Assembly: GCF_016745255.1 (NCBI RefSeq)
Contig: NZ_JADOEQ010000006.1
Location: 1-64,000 of the forward strand
From: Enterococcus sp. BWR-S5
GTDB taxonomy: Bacteria; Bacillota; Bacilli; Lactobacillales; Enterococcaceae
Direction: 5' to 3'
Length of the DNA stretch: 64,000 bases
Below are positions 43,536-51,287 of this stretch, piece by piece. The notes below the pieces were generated by a model. It had not been told where the DNA came from, made no database searches, and was given only the letters and a program-made list of their open reading frames with translations. Numbering within the stretch: position 1 is the first letter of the stretch; the number at the start of each line of letters is the position of its first letter. The position numbers were made by a program, and so were the translations under genes.

Positions 43536-43967
43536 CTAAACAGATTTATCCATTTGATAATGAGGAATATTCGCATCCATAAACAGTTCGCCATGCTTTG
43601 AGTAACCCAGCTTCTCATAAAAATCTACCGCAGTTAGCTGAGCACCTAAGGTAATGGTGTTATAGCCTTGGTTTCTAGAAAAATGCTCGGTTTCTTGAAC
43701 AATTTCACGACCGAGACTTCTTCCTCTGTACTCTTTTAGGACAGCCATTCTTTGCAGCTTCATTACACCATTTTCTAATGGAAGCAGTCGGCAAGTTGCA
43801 GCAGCCTGATTTTCGATATAAAGGACGAAGTGGATACAGGACGCTTCATTTTTATCAATTTCAATATCCTTTGGGACACCTTGTTCAACCATAAAAACTT
43901 GATTGCGAATACGTAAGGCATCAAGATAGATATCACTCATTGTATCTTTTGTATGAACGATTTTCAT
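43536..43967 (-). CDS. GNAT family N-acetyltransferase
   Basis: 143 residues. The acetyl-CoA loop is visible as LKEYRGRSLGREIVQE (R/Q-x-x-G-x-G/A-like), preceded by LQRMAV (beta 4) and followed by LGAQLTAVDFYEKLGYSKHG. It resembles the ElaA/YjcF group. AGGAGG lies six bases before the second of two adjacent ATGs, which I prefer. Acceptor substrate unknown. Confidence 0.9.
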   Translation of the reverse strand: MKIVHTKDTMSDIYLDALRIRNQVFMVEQGVPKDIEIDKNEASCIHFVLYIENQAAATCRLLPLENGVMKLQRMAVLKEYRGRSLGREIVQETEHFSRNQGYNTITLGAQLTAVDFYEKLGYSKHGELFMDANIPHYQMDKSV

Positions 43968-44234
43968 CATTGACCTCCTAAAAAATAAGATAGAATGATT
44001 ATACTACAAATGTGTTGTTTGTGTTACTGAAGCAAGATGACCTGAGAGCTTTTTTCCGGTAGAAGCGGTTTTACTGCAGTTTGCTTATTTTTTATTAAGT
44101 TTCTATCTCTTCTGCTGAAATAGGATTTTTCTAAGTAACTGCTAATGTTAAAATGAAGAAAGGAGTCTCGCTGTTCTTTTATCTGAAAAATATGCTAGAA
44201 TCAATTAAATGAAAACTTTGTTAGGAGGGGTATC

Positions 44235-45377
44235 TTGTTTGAAAAATTAAAACAATCAAAGCTCATGTTTTGGTCGGTCGAGTTATTAGTATTAGCAACA
44301 TTGGTGTGGGTTTCCACAAAAATCAACTTTTTGTTTGAACCTATAGGAACATTCTTTTCTACACTTTTTGCACCTGTGTTGGTAGCAGGATTTCTCTATT
44401 ATATTTTGAATCCGTTGGTAAAACTGTTAATGAAGCTAAAGCTCAAACGGATTTATGCAATTATCATTGTATTTGTTTTACTGTTGGCAGCGATTATCTT
44501 AATCTTAGTCAGTATCATTCCAAGCTTAGCGAATCAGCTTTCAAGTCTGGCTTCTAATATCCCAGATGTATTCAAGAACATAGAAGACTGGGTCTATCAA
44601 ATAGCCGCTTTGCCGGTGTTTAAGGACCTTGATTTGACTAGCTATATTGAACAATTGGATATTTCTTATGGGAACATCATTCAGCAATTTTTGAGTGGAC
44701 TGTCTAGTAGTCTTGGATCAATCGTTTCAACTGTCGCTTCTACAACGATTGTGATTTTTACGGCACCATTCATTCTATTTTATATGCTGAAGGATGGCGA
44801 TCGTCTGGTTCCGGGCATTCAAAAATTTATGCCTGAAAAGAGGAAGGCGGACATCGTCAAACTGTTGGAGCAGCTTAATAAAACGTTATCCAGCTACATT
44901 AGTGGACAGGCAATCGAATGTTTATTTGTTGGAACCTTTACGATTATCGGTTATTCATTAATCGGTGTCAGATACGCGTTTCTATTTGGCGTCATTGCCG
45001 GATTAACGAATTTAATCCCTTATTTAGGACCGTATTTAGGTCTGGCACCTGCTGTATTCGTGACCGTCTTCGATGAGCCCTTCAAAGCCTTATTATGCTG
45101 TGTCGTTGTCATTATCGTTCAGCAGCTTGACGGAAATGTTATTTATCCGAATGTCATCGGAAAAACCTTGAAAATCCATCCATTGACAATTATCTTGATT
45201 TTATTAGTCGCTGGAAATATTGCTGGTTTGTTGGGTATTTTCTTGGGTGTACCGTTTTATGCGATTTGTCGGACAATCGTTTTGTTCGTTATTGAGCTGG
45301 TTCAGCGAGGCAAACAGGAAGAGCGAACCGCACTGGTTTTAGAAAATTCGACAGAGCCGAAAAATAGTGGACAATGA
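44235..45377 (+). CDS. AI-2E family permease
   Basis: 380 residues with about eight membrane helices. The family signature GLTNLIPYLGPYLGLAPA is near 257 and IVQQLDGNVIYPNVIGK near 290. TTG start with AGGAGGGG four bases upstream. Family members include TqsA-like exporters and Na+/H+ antiporters; the name says little about the real substrate. Monocistronic, followed by a terminator. Confidence 0.9.
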   Translation: MFEKLKQSKLMFWSVELLVLATLVWVSTKINFLFEPIGTFFSTLFAPVLVAGFLYYILNPLVKLLMKLKLKRIYAIIIVFVLLLAAIILILVSIIPSLANQLSSLASNIPDVFKNIEDWVYQIAALPVFKDLDLTSYIEQLDISYGNIIQQFLSGLSSSLGSIVSTVASTTIVIFTAPFILFYMLKDGDRLVPGIQKFMPEKRKADIVKLLEQLNKTLSSYISGQAIECLFVGTFTIIGYSLIGVRYAFLFGVIAGLTNLIPYLGPYLGLAPAVFVTVFDEPFKALLCCVVVIIVQQLDGNVIYPNVIGKTLKIHPLTIILILLVAGNIAGLLGIFLGVPFYAICRTIVLFVIELVQRGKQEERTALVLENSTEPKNSGQ

Positions 45378-45411
45378 TTGAAATAATTATCCACTTGTGA
45401 TACTCTTTTAT

Positions 45412-45444
45412 CGTGACTACTAAGTGGATGTAGTCACGTTTTTT
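45412..45444 (+). terminator. Terminator after the AI-2E permease gene
   Basis: CGTGACTAC (45412-45420) pairs perfectly with GTAGTCACG (45430-45438), followed by six Ts. Confidence 0.93.
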
Positions 45445-45550
45445 CTCACTTTTTTTCGTGAAAACCATCATCTTTTACGTATCTATAGTATAGAGAATAC
45501 CAGCCATTGTCTACCTGAAATCGAAAAAGCGATGAACCTGGAAAAGAAGT

Positions 45551-45722
45551 GAGGAGATACGAGGATTTGGTTCCAAAGCAAGATGAGAAATTAGACCTCA
45601 AAAATGAAGGAACAGGGGGAGCAACGCTCCTGTAAGTCGCCTTGTACCATGTCACATCAGCTCTGCAAAGCAATCGCTGTGTGTTATGGCAAAGTTATCT
45701 GAACAGTTTCAACAAACAGAAA
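45551..45722 (+). repeat. Leader RNA unit A (degenerate, with extra sequence)
   Basis: GAGGAGA at 45551, GACCTCAAAAATGAAGGAAC from 45594 and a G/C-rich hairpin (ACAGG...CCTGT, 45613-45632). It is about 65 bases longer than the other units. Confidence 0.55.
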
Positions 45723-45828
45723 GAGGAGAACCACTATTCTTGCTTCTTTAGAAGCTTAGAAGAGGGGATATCGGACCTCAAGAATGAAGGAACTGTGAAT
45801 ACAGTTGAACAGTTCTAACCAGAAGAAA
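45723..45828 (+). repeat. Leader RNA unit B
   Basis: GAGGAGA, a first arm with inner hairpin GCTTC-TTTA-GAAGC, ATCGGACCTC (45770-45779), then the second hairpin GAACTGT (45790-45796) / ACAGTTC (45809-45815). Confidence 0.7.
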
Positions 45829-45932
45829 GAGGAGAGCTATTTCCCTTTTACCAAGAAATCTAGGGAAATAGACATCGGACCACCAAAATGAAAAAACAGG
45901 ACAGTTACCTGACCTGTTTTATCAAACAGAAA
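45829..45932 (+). repeat. Leader RNA unit C
   Basis: GAGGAGAG, first hairpin CTATTTCCC (45837-45845) / GGGAAATAG (45863-45871), ACATCGGACCACC (one change in the core), second hairpin AAAACAGG (45893-45900) / CCTGTTTT (45913-45920). Confidence 0.72.
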
Positions 45933-46037
45933 GAGGAGAGCCATTATTCTGGTGCATGACCATCTAGAAATAATGGACATCGGACCTCAAAAATGAAGGA
46001 ACTACGAAATTACTTGAGTAGTTCTAACCAGAAGAAA
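45933..46037 (+). repeat. Leader RNA unit D
   Basis: GAGGAGAG, first hairpin CCATTATT (45941-45948) / AATAATGG (45969-45976), ACATCGGACCTC (45977-45988), second hairpin GAACTAC (45999-46005) / GTAGTTC (46018-46024). Confidence 0.72.
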
Positions 46038-46054
46038 GAGGAGAGAACACAATT

Positions 46055-47434
46055 ATGAACAATGCTGACCCCGAGAGTCAGTCGCTTATCGCGCAAATTT
46101 TATTACTAGTCGTTTTGACATTGATTAATGCTTTCTTGGCTGCTGCTGAGATTGCTGCTGTTTCTGTCAACAAAAATCGTTTGGAACAAAAAGCGGAGGA
46201 CGGCGATACAAAAGCTGGAAAGCTGCTAAAAATTTTAGAAGACCCAAATAATTTTCTATCAACGATTCAAGTCGGAATCACGTTAGTAAATATCTTGTCA
46301 GGGGCTTCTTTGGCGGATAATCTGTCTTCACGTTTAGCGCCTGTACTTGGCGGAGGAGCGTTTGCTAAAAATCTGGCAAGTATCATTATTTTGGCTTTGC
46401 TGACTTATGTATCAATCGTGTTTGGTGAGCTTTATCCGAAACGAATTGCGATGAATAAATCTGAAGAAGTAGCAAAATTCACTTCCGGACCGGTTCAATT
46501 TCTGGGGATGATTGCTCGACCATTTGTTTGGTTGCTTTCTGCTTCAACAGACTTGATTTCTCGATTGACGCCGATGAAATTTGATGATGAAGATTCAAAG
46601 ATGACAAGAGACGAAATGCGCTATATGCTGGAAACCGAGGGTGTATTGGAAAACGAGGAGCTTGAAATGCTTCAAGGTGTTTTCTCATTAGATACTAAAG
46701 TTGCCCGTGAAGTGATGGTTCCAAGAACGGATGCATTTATGATTAATATCGAGGATGATATCGATGAAAATATCAATCTTGTGTTATCTGAGAATTATTC
46801 AAGAATTCCTGTTTATAATGATGATAAAGATAAAGTAGTAGGAATACTGCATACAAAAAATCTGCTGAAAGCAGCACACACGAAAGGCTTTGACAATATC
46901 AATCTTCAGGAAATTATTCAAGAACCGTTGTTTGTTCCTGAAACGATTTTTATTGACGATTTACTTTATGAGCTGAAGCGAACACAAAATCAGATGGCTA
47001 TCCTATTGGATGAATATGGTGGTGTGGTCGGTCTGGCAACCTTGGAGGACTTGTTAGAAGAAATCGTTGGTGAAATAGATGACGAGTCTGATGAAATAGA
47101 AAACTTATATTCAAAGGTAAACGACCATGAATACCTTATTCAAGGGAGAATGCTTATTGATGAGTTCAATGAAGTGTTCAAAACTGACCTGCACATGAGT
47201 GATGTTGACACGATGGCCGGTTATCTGATTACAGCATTGGGTACAATTCCTGATGAAGGAGAAAAATTGTCCTTTGATGTTGGTAATATTACTCTTATCT
47301 CTGAGGAGATGGAGGGGGCAAGAATCCTTGTTTTGCGAGTGATTTTCCATGATGAGGAAATTGTTGATGAAGAACCGGAGGAAGGTCGTCGTTTATTCCG
47401 CAGAGATGTAGAGGATGACGAGCCAAGGCGATAA
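46055..47434 (+). CDS. CNNM/CorC-type membrane transporter with CBS domains (hemolysin-family annotation)
   Basis: 459 residues: a DUF21/CNNM membrane domain with four helices (about 1-190), a CBS pair (about 215-340; REVMVPRTDAFMINIEDD and MAILLDEYGGVVGLATLEDLLEEIVGEI), and a CorC_HlyC domain (about 360-445). Related proteins such as S. aureus MpfA and B. subtilis YhdP are linked to Mg2+ export; the hemolysin name is historical. The ribosome binding site GAGGAG at 46038 is the last element of the tandem RNA leader, so expression is probably controlled post-transcriptionally, perhaps by a metal ion. Acidic C-terminal tail. Confidence 0.92.
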   Translation: MNNADPESQSLIAQILLLVVLTLINAFLAAAEIAAVSVNKNRLEQKAEDGDTKAGKLLKILEDPNNFLSTIQVGITLVNILSGASLADNLSSRLAPVLGGGAFAKNLASIIILALLTYVSIVFGELYPKRIAMNKSEEVAKFTSGPVQFLGMIARPFVWLLSASTDLISRLTPMKFDDEDSKMTRDEMRYMLETEGVLENEELEMLQGVFSLDTKVAREVMVPRTDAFMINIEDDIDENINLVLSENYSRIPVYNDDKDKVVGILHTKNLLKAAHTKGFDNINLQEIIQEPLFVPETIFIDDLLYELKRTQNQMAILLDEYGGVVGLATLEDLLEEIVGEIDDESDEIENLYSKVNDHEYLIQGRMLIDEFNEVFKTDLHMSDVDTMAGYLITALGTIPDEGEKLSFDVGNITLISEEMEGARILVLRVIFHDEEIVDEEPEEGRRLFRRDVEDDEPRR

Positions 47435-47452
47435 TCATAAAATAGGATAATG

Positions 47453-47489
47453 AAAAGCTAGTATGAATCTAATCATACTAGCTTTTTTT
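47453..47489. terminator. Bidirectional terminator
   Basis: AAAAGCTAGTATGA (47453-47466) pairs perfectly with TCATACTAGCTTTT (47473-47486), with a 6-nt loop. It lies between convergent genes and overlaps the end of the Mga-like gene. Confidence 0.9.
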
Positions 47490-48965
47490 ACTCTTTTCAT
47501 GGGTGTTTTTATTCATTTGCACTTCTTTCAAGGTCTGATAGAGATCAATAAATTGGCGATGATTGTCCAGCGAATATCTAAATACAAACTTAGGCACTGA
47601 ACATTGATCCGGCAACAGGTAAGAAGAGGTAGCAACAATCAAATCAAAATCTGCGCAATTATTTGTCATGGCACCTAGTTCGACAAAAACGAATTCATCG
47701 AGATAATTAATCAGCTGTTGGGTCAGAAGATAATTCGACTCAGCAATAAGACCAACCTTAATAGTTCTGTTAGTCTGAAGATTTTCCCAGGTTGGATAAA
47801 GCAGCAGGGCAAAGGCTGTTGCGATTTGATTAATATACTCGGTAATCCATCCATAGTTCTTCCTTTTGGAAACCTTCTTGAAAAAGGTTTTGAACGAACT
47901 AAATAGCTCCAAAAAATATTTATTTTGAAGGAAGCTGGATTTTGCATTTACTGTTAAAATACCGGGTAAGGTCTTTTTGAAAATAATGACCGGAAAAAGA
48001 ATATTGGCACTGTTTCCATAAAGAACTTTATGCTCCAAGGCATTAAATCCGTACTCCTGTTCCAAAAAGCTCCAGAATTCACGGAAAAGAATGGTTGCTT
48101 GATTGTCTTCCGTTTCGAGATAGAGCTGCAATAAAGGGAAACGTGGGTCTGACTCAGTATAGAAGTTCGGTGTGATAGTCAGAAGCAAGGCTGAAAACTG
48201 ACATTCCGCTTCTAGTACTGCCGGGTCCTTCACAATGGGGTCAAAAAAATCTTTACCGCGTTGAATACTTGTTGGAACATATGAAGAAATTTTTATCTTC
48301 TCTCTTAATACATAGCCATTAGTGACGCGCAAATAGATGATGTCCAACATCAGACAAATTTGTTTGGTCGCAGAGTAACTATGGCTCTCCGGAAAACACG
48401 GGCTGATATTGTCTATCACTGTTTTGTAATCTACATCAATCTCAGCTTTTGGTAAATTGACACTTTGAGAGGTGAACCAAATCAAGGTATACAAAACGAT
48501 TCGGATGATACGCTCTTCACCTGACAGCTTTAACTGAGAAATGTTCAATTTGATATTGAAGTGCTTAAGATAGTCATTAAGGGGCTTTGATTTCCTGATG
48601 ACTGATGCTTTACTCAGGAAGTTCTTTCTGCAAAAATCATCCAGATTGTCTTTTGGATAATAAACAATGGAAAGAATAAGCAAATAAGGGATACTTTGAG
48701 TGATAAGGTACTGATAGTATTGATCATAAGAAACTGAACGGTCATAGTGGATGCCTTGGTCTGTGATGAATGCTACAGGTTCTTGTCGAATATCATCAAG
48801 ATCCTGTTGAATCAATTCCAGCAGATAAGACACCCGGCTGTAAGAGTAATCCAAATTGTTTTCTAAGAAATTGATACTATAGTAATCATCCGGTAGTTTA
48901 ACCAGTAGATTAAATAAGGTCAGCTTTCTTTTAGTAACTTCCTCCAGAATGAGTTTTTCAAACAT
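47478..48965 (-). CDS. Mga-like helix-turn-helix transcriptional regulator
   Basis: 495 residues. The N-terminal 60 or so residues carry a winged helix (LTLFNLLVKLPDDYYSINFLENNLDYSYSRVSYLLELI), a second HTH follows near 100-130 (NLDDFCRKNFLSKASVIRKSKPLNDYL), and the long C-terminal part is helical with an EIIB-like end (VGLIAESNYL...DLIVATSSYL). This is the Mga/AtxA-like architecture of PRD-type virulence and sugar regulators. GGAGGAG precedes the ATG at 48965. No obvious target gene is adjacent. Confidence 0.85.
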   Translation of the reverse strand: MFEKLILEEVTKRKLTLFNLLVKLPDDYYSINFLENNLDYSYSRVSYLLELIQQDLDDIRQEPVAFITDQGIHYDRSVSYDQYYQYLITQSIPYLLILSIVYYPKDNLDDFCRKNFLSKASVIRKSKPLNDYLKHFNIKLNISQLKLSGEERIIRIVLYTLIWFTSQSVNLPKAEIDVDYKTVIDNISPCFPESHSYSATKQICLMLDIIYLRVTNGYVLREKIKISSYVPTSIQRGKDFFDPIVKDPAVLEAECQFSALLLTITPNFYTESDPRFPLLQLYLETEDNQATILFREFWSFLEQEYGFNALEHKVLYGNSANILFPVIIFKKTLPGILTVNAKSSFLQNKYFLELFSSFKTFFKKVSKRKNYGWITEYINQIATAFALLLYPTWENLQTNRTIKVGLIAESNYLLTQQLINYLDEFVFVELGAMTNNCADFDLIVATSSYLLPDQCSVPKFVFRYSLDNHRQFIDLYQTLKEVQMNKNTHEKSKKS

Positions 48966-49160
48966 GAAGTGCTCCTCCTTATCCTTCAGATATTTCAAGC
49001 TAATTCTGACAATTACATTAGACTACATTGTTTACTAACTGCTCTCCCCTAGACAAGCGACGTGTCAAAAGCAACTAAGTGTTATAAAGATTATATATTA
49101 TTTCTCAGAAAAAAGCTTACAAAAATAGACAATTTTAAGGAAACTCACCTATTTATAATT

Positions 49161-49190
49161 TTGAAATTACTCCCCAATCCATGATATACT
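49161..49190 (+). promoter_or_regulatory. prfC promoter
   Basis: TTGAAA (49161-49166), 18-bp spacer and the extended -10 TGATATACT (hexamer 49185-49190). It predicts a leader of about 95 bases that includes the start-stop element. Confidence 0.65.
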
Positions 49191-49224
49191 ACACTAGTTG
49201 AAATTATTATATAGGAGAAGTCCG

Positions 49225-49296
49225 ATGTAGATAAGAAGAAAAGCAGTGATTTATATACGATCAAACTTAAAAGAAATGGAGCAAATAATAGCATGA
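49225..49296 (+). promoter_or_regulatory. Start-stop leader (AUG-UAG) whose frame ends in an ATGA overlap with prfC
   Basis: A strong AGGAGAA site (49213-49219) lies five bases before ATG-TAG (49225-49230). Past the TAG the same frame stays open for 21 codons and ends at TGA (49294-49296), which overlaps the prfC ATG (49293-49295) as ATGA. Read-through of the UAG would deliver ribosomes to the prfC start by coupling. This would suit control of release factor 3, which acts in termination. Confidence 0.5.
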
Positions 49297-50870
49297 ATAA
49301 TCCACATTTAAAAGAACAGGTCGACAGCCGTCGCACCTTTGCCATCATCTCTCACCCGGATGCCGGGAAAACAACGATTACAGAGCAGCTGCTGCTGTTT
49401 GGAGGAGCCATCCGTCAAGCGGGAACAGTAAAGGGAAAAAAGACAGGGAATTTTGCAAAATCTGACTGGATGGAAATTGAGAAGCAACGTGGGATTTCTG
49501 TAACCAGCTCTGTCATGCAATTTGATTATGATGGAAAAAGAGTCAACATACTGGATACACCCGGGCATGAGGACTTCTCAGAGGATACGTATCGTACCTT
49601 GATGGCCGTCGACAGCGCGGTCATGGTAATTGATAGTGCCAAAGGGATTGAGGCACAGACGAAAAAACTGTTTCAGGTAGTCAAAAAAAGAGGAATTCCA
49701 ATTTTTACTTTTATTAACAAACTGGATCGTGATGGAAGAGAGCCCTTGGATTTGTTGGAGGAGCTTGAGGAGCTTCTTGATATCGAATCCTATCCGATGA
49801 ACTGGCCAATTGGTATGGGGAAAGGTCTTGAAGGACTGTATGATATTCATAACCATCGTGTTGAGCTATACCGCTCAGGCGATGATGACAGTCAGCGCTT
49901 CATTCCTTTAGAAAATGGGACGATTCCGGAAGAGCATGAGTTGAATCAAAATAATCTTTATCATCAGGCGTTAGAAGATGTAGAGTTATTATTGGAGGCT
50001 GGTGATGCCTTTGATGAAGAGAAGATTGCTCAAGGGAATCAAACACCGGTATTCTTTGGTTCAGCATTGACAAACTTTGGTGTACAGACGTTCTTAGAAA
50101 CTTTCCTGAAGTTTGCACCGGCACCTTACGCCCATAAAACAGAGGACGGAGAAGAAGTCAGTCCTTACGAAGAAGAATTTTCCGGTTTTGTTTTCAAAAT
50201 TCAGGCAAACATGAATCCGGCTCATAGAGATAGAATTGCTTTTGTCAGAATTTGTTCCGGTACCTTTGAAAGAGGAATGGATGTCACACTGGAAAGAACC
50301 AATAAGAAAATTAAGCTGAGTAATGTTACGCAATTTATGGCAGATGCCAGAGAAAATGTAGAAGAGGCTGTAGCAGGTGACATTATCGGTGTCTATGATA
50401 CAGGAAATTACCAAATCGGTGACAGCTTGTATGAAGGGAAAATGAAGGTTAGATATGAAGAACTGCCATCCTTTACACCGGAGCTGTTCATGAAGGTCAC
50501 TGCGAAAAATGTAATGAAGCAAAAATCCTTCCATAAAGGCATGTATCAGTTGGTACAAGAAGGGGCTATTCAGCTGTATAAGACCTATCTAACCGAAGAT
50601 TATATCATTGGTGCTGTTGGACAACTGCAGTTTGAAGTTTTCCAGCATAGAATGCAAAATGAGTATAATTCAGAAGTGATTATGACGCCGATGGGTTCAA
50701 AAATTGCCCGTTGGATTAAACCGGAGGACTTGGATGAGCGCATGAGTTCAAGTCGCAACATTTTGGCTAAAGACCGCTTTGACCAACCGCTGTTTCTATT
50801 TGAAAATCAATTTGCGGAACGTTGGTTTGCCGATAAGTACCCAGATGTAGAGTTGAAGAGTTTACTATAA
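49293..50870 (+). CDS. prfC: Peptide chain release factor 3
   Basis: 525 residues, full length. A translational GTPase with G1 [15 protein letters not shown]2 region [14 protein letters not shown]3 [11 protein letters not shown]4 [13 protein letters not shown] and RF3-specific C-terminal domains. It releases RF1 and RF2 from the ribosome after termination. Its own ribosome binding site is weak (GGAG about 11 bases upstream), which fits translational coupling to the leader frame. It lies just upstream of a restriction-modification island. Confidence 0.97.
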   Translation: MNNPHLKEQVDSRRTFAIISHPDAGKTTITEQLLLFGGAIRQAGTVKGKKTGNFAKSDWMEIEKQRGISVTSSVMQFDYDGKRVNILDTPGHEDFSEDTYRTLMAVDSAVMVIDSAKGIEAQTKKLFQVVKKRGIPIFTFINKLDRDGREPLDLLEELEELLDIESYPMNWPIGMGKGLEGLYDIHNHRVELYRSGDDDSQRFIPLENGTIPEEHELNQNNLYHQALEDVELLLEAGDAFDEEKIAQGNQTPVFFGSALTNFGVQTFLETFLKFAPAPYAHKTEDGEEVSPYEEEFSGFVFKIQANMNPAHRDRIAFVRICSGTFERGMDVTLERTNKKIKLSNVTQFMADARENVEEAVAGDIIGVYDTGNYQIGDSLYEGKMKVRYEELPSFTPELFMKVTAKNVMKQKSFHKGMYQLVQEGAIQLYKTYLTEDYIIGAVGQLQFEVFQHRMQNEYNSEVIMTPMGSKIARWIKPEDLDERMSSSRNILAKDRFDQPLFLFENQFAERWFADKYPDVELKSLL

Positions 50871-50898
50871 GAAATATTGTTATATCTATGTTTGTAAG

Positions 50899-50944
50899 AA
50901 GCCATTTTTTTATCGAAACTTGATAAGAAAAGGCTTCTTTTTAT
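50899..50944 (+). terminator. Terminator after prfC
   Basis: AGAAGCC pairs with GGCTTCT, with inner pairing (TTTTTATC/GATAAGAAA), followed by five Ts. Confidence 0.85.
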
Positions 50945-51060
50945 GAACTGGAATGAAATTATCATAAACTTCTATTTAGAGAGTACCGTAAAAGAATTTT
51001 CTAAAATAAGGATAGAATGGTAAAATGTATAGGAAAATCATTTAAAAGGAGCAATTAGAA

Positions 51061-51245
51061 TGACTGAAAAAGAAAATCACTTTTCTGCTACGAAAAATCA
51101 TACTTTAGAGGACATCCTTTATAAACTTAAGGCAGTTTATCAGCCTCTTTTTCAAGATGACAAGTTAGATTTAGAAGAGTTGAAAAATTTACTCGATGGG
51201 TTTATAGCCCCGTCTGACCAGAAGTTCTATCAATTCAATTGGTAG
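51061..51245 (+). pseudogene. mod: N-terminal fragment of the type III methyltransferase Mod, ended by an in-frame TAG
   Basis: 61 codons with AAAAGGAG upstream. The helical DILYKLKAVYQPLFQDD and LEELKNLLDGF, ending FYQFNW, match the start of type III Mod proteins, where a conserved F-N-W-x-G-K runs straight on into the T-L-K-P-x-x-x-x-S block. Here TAG takes the x position; the frame then continues NKQYTKQGAYKGTT into the large Mod ORF with no frameshift. Either a nonsense mutation or a read-through site. The large ORF can also start on its own at 51288. Confidence 0.75.
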
Positions 51246-51287
51246 AATAAGCAGTATACGAAACAAGGAGCGTATAAAGGAACAACA

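Larger units (their letters stand above)
45445..46054 (+). promoter_or_regulatory. 610-bp untranslated leader carrying tandem structured RNA units
   Basis: No credible coding frame is present. The stretch holds four copies (one degenerate) of a unit of about 105 bases built from AGAAAGAGGAGA, a first hairpin, ACATCGGACCTCAAAAATGAAGGAAC, a second hairpin and GTTC-TAACC. Copies start at about 45551, 45723, 45829 and 45933; a final AAAGAGGAGAG at 46035-46045 is the ribosome binding site of the CNNM-type gene. Hairpin arms change between copies while pairing is kept, the sign of a functional RNA. It does not match any riboswitch consensus I can recall. Confidence 0.75.

Noticed and set aside
43406-43618. 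Small minus-strand frame after the GNAT gene
   Set aside because: It overlaps the acetyltransferase gene and runs through the promoter of the enolase-superfamily gene.
45551-46045. CRISPR array
   Set aside because: The repeated units are contiguous, about 105 bases, diverged with compensatory changes, and there are no unique spacers or cas genes.
49228-51245. Reassignment of UAG to an amino acid in this organism
   Set aside because: Several intact genes end in TAG (for example yfhO and arcB), so UAG is a normal stop; the two in-frame cases need local explanations.
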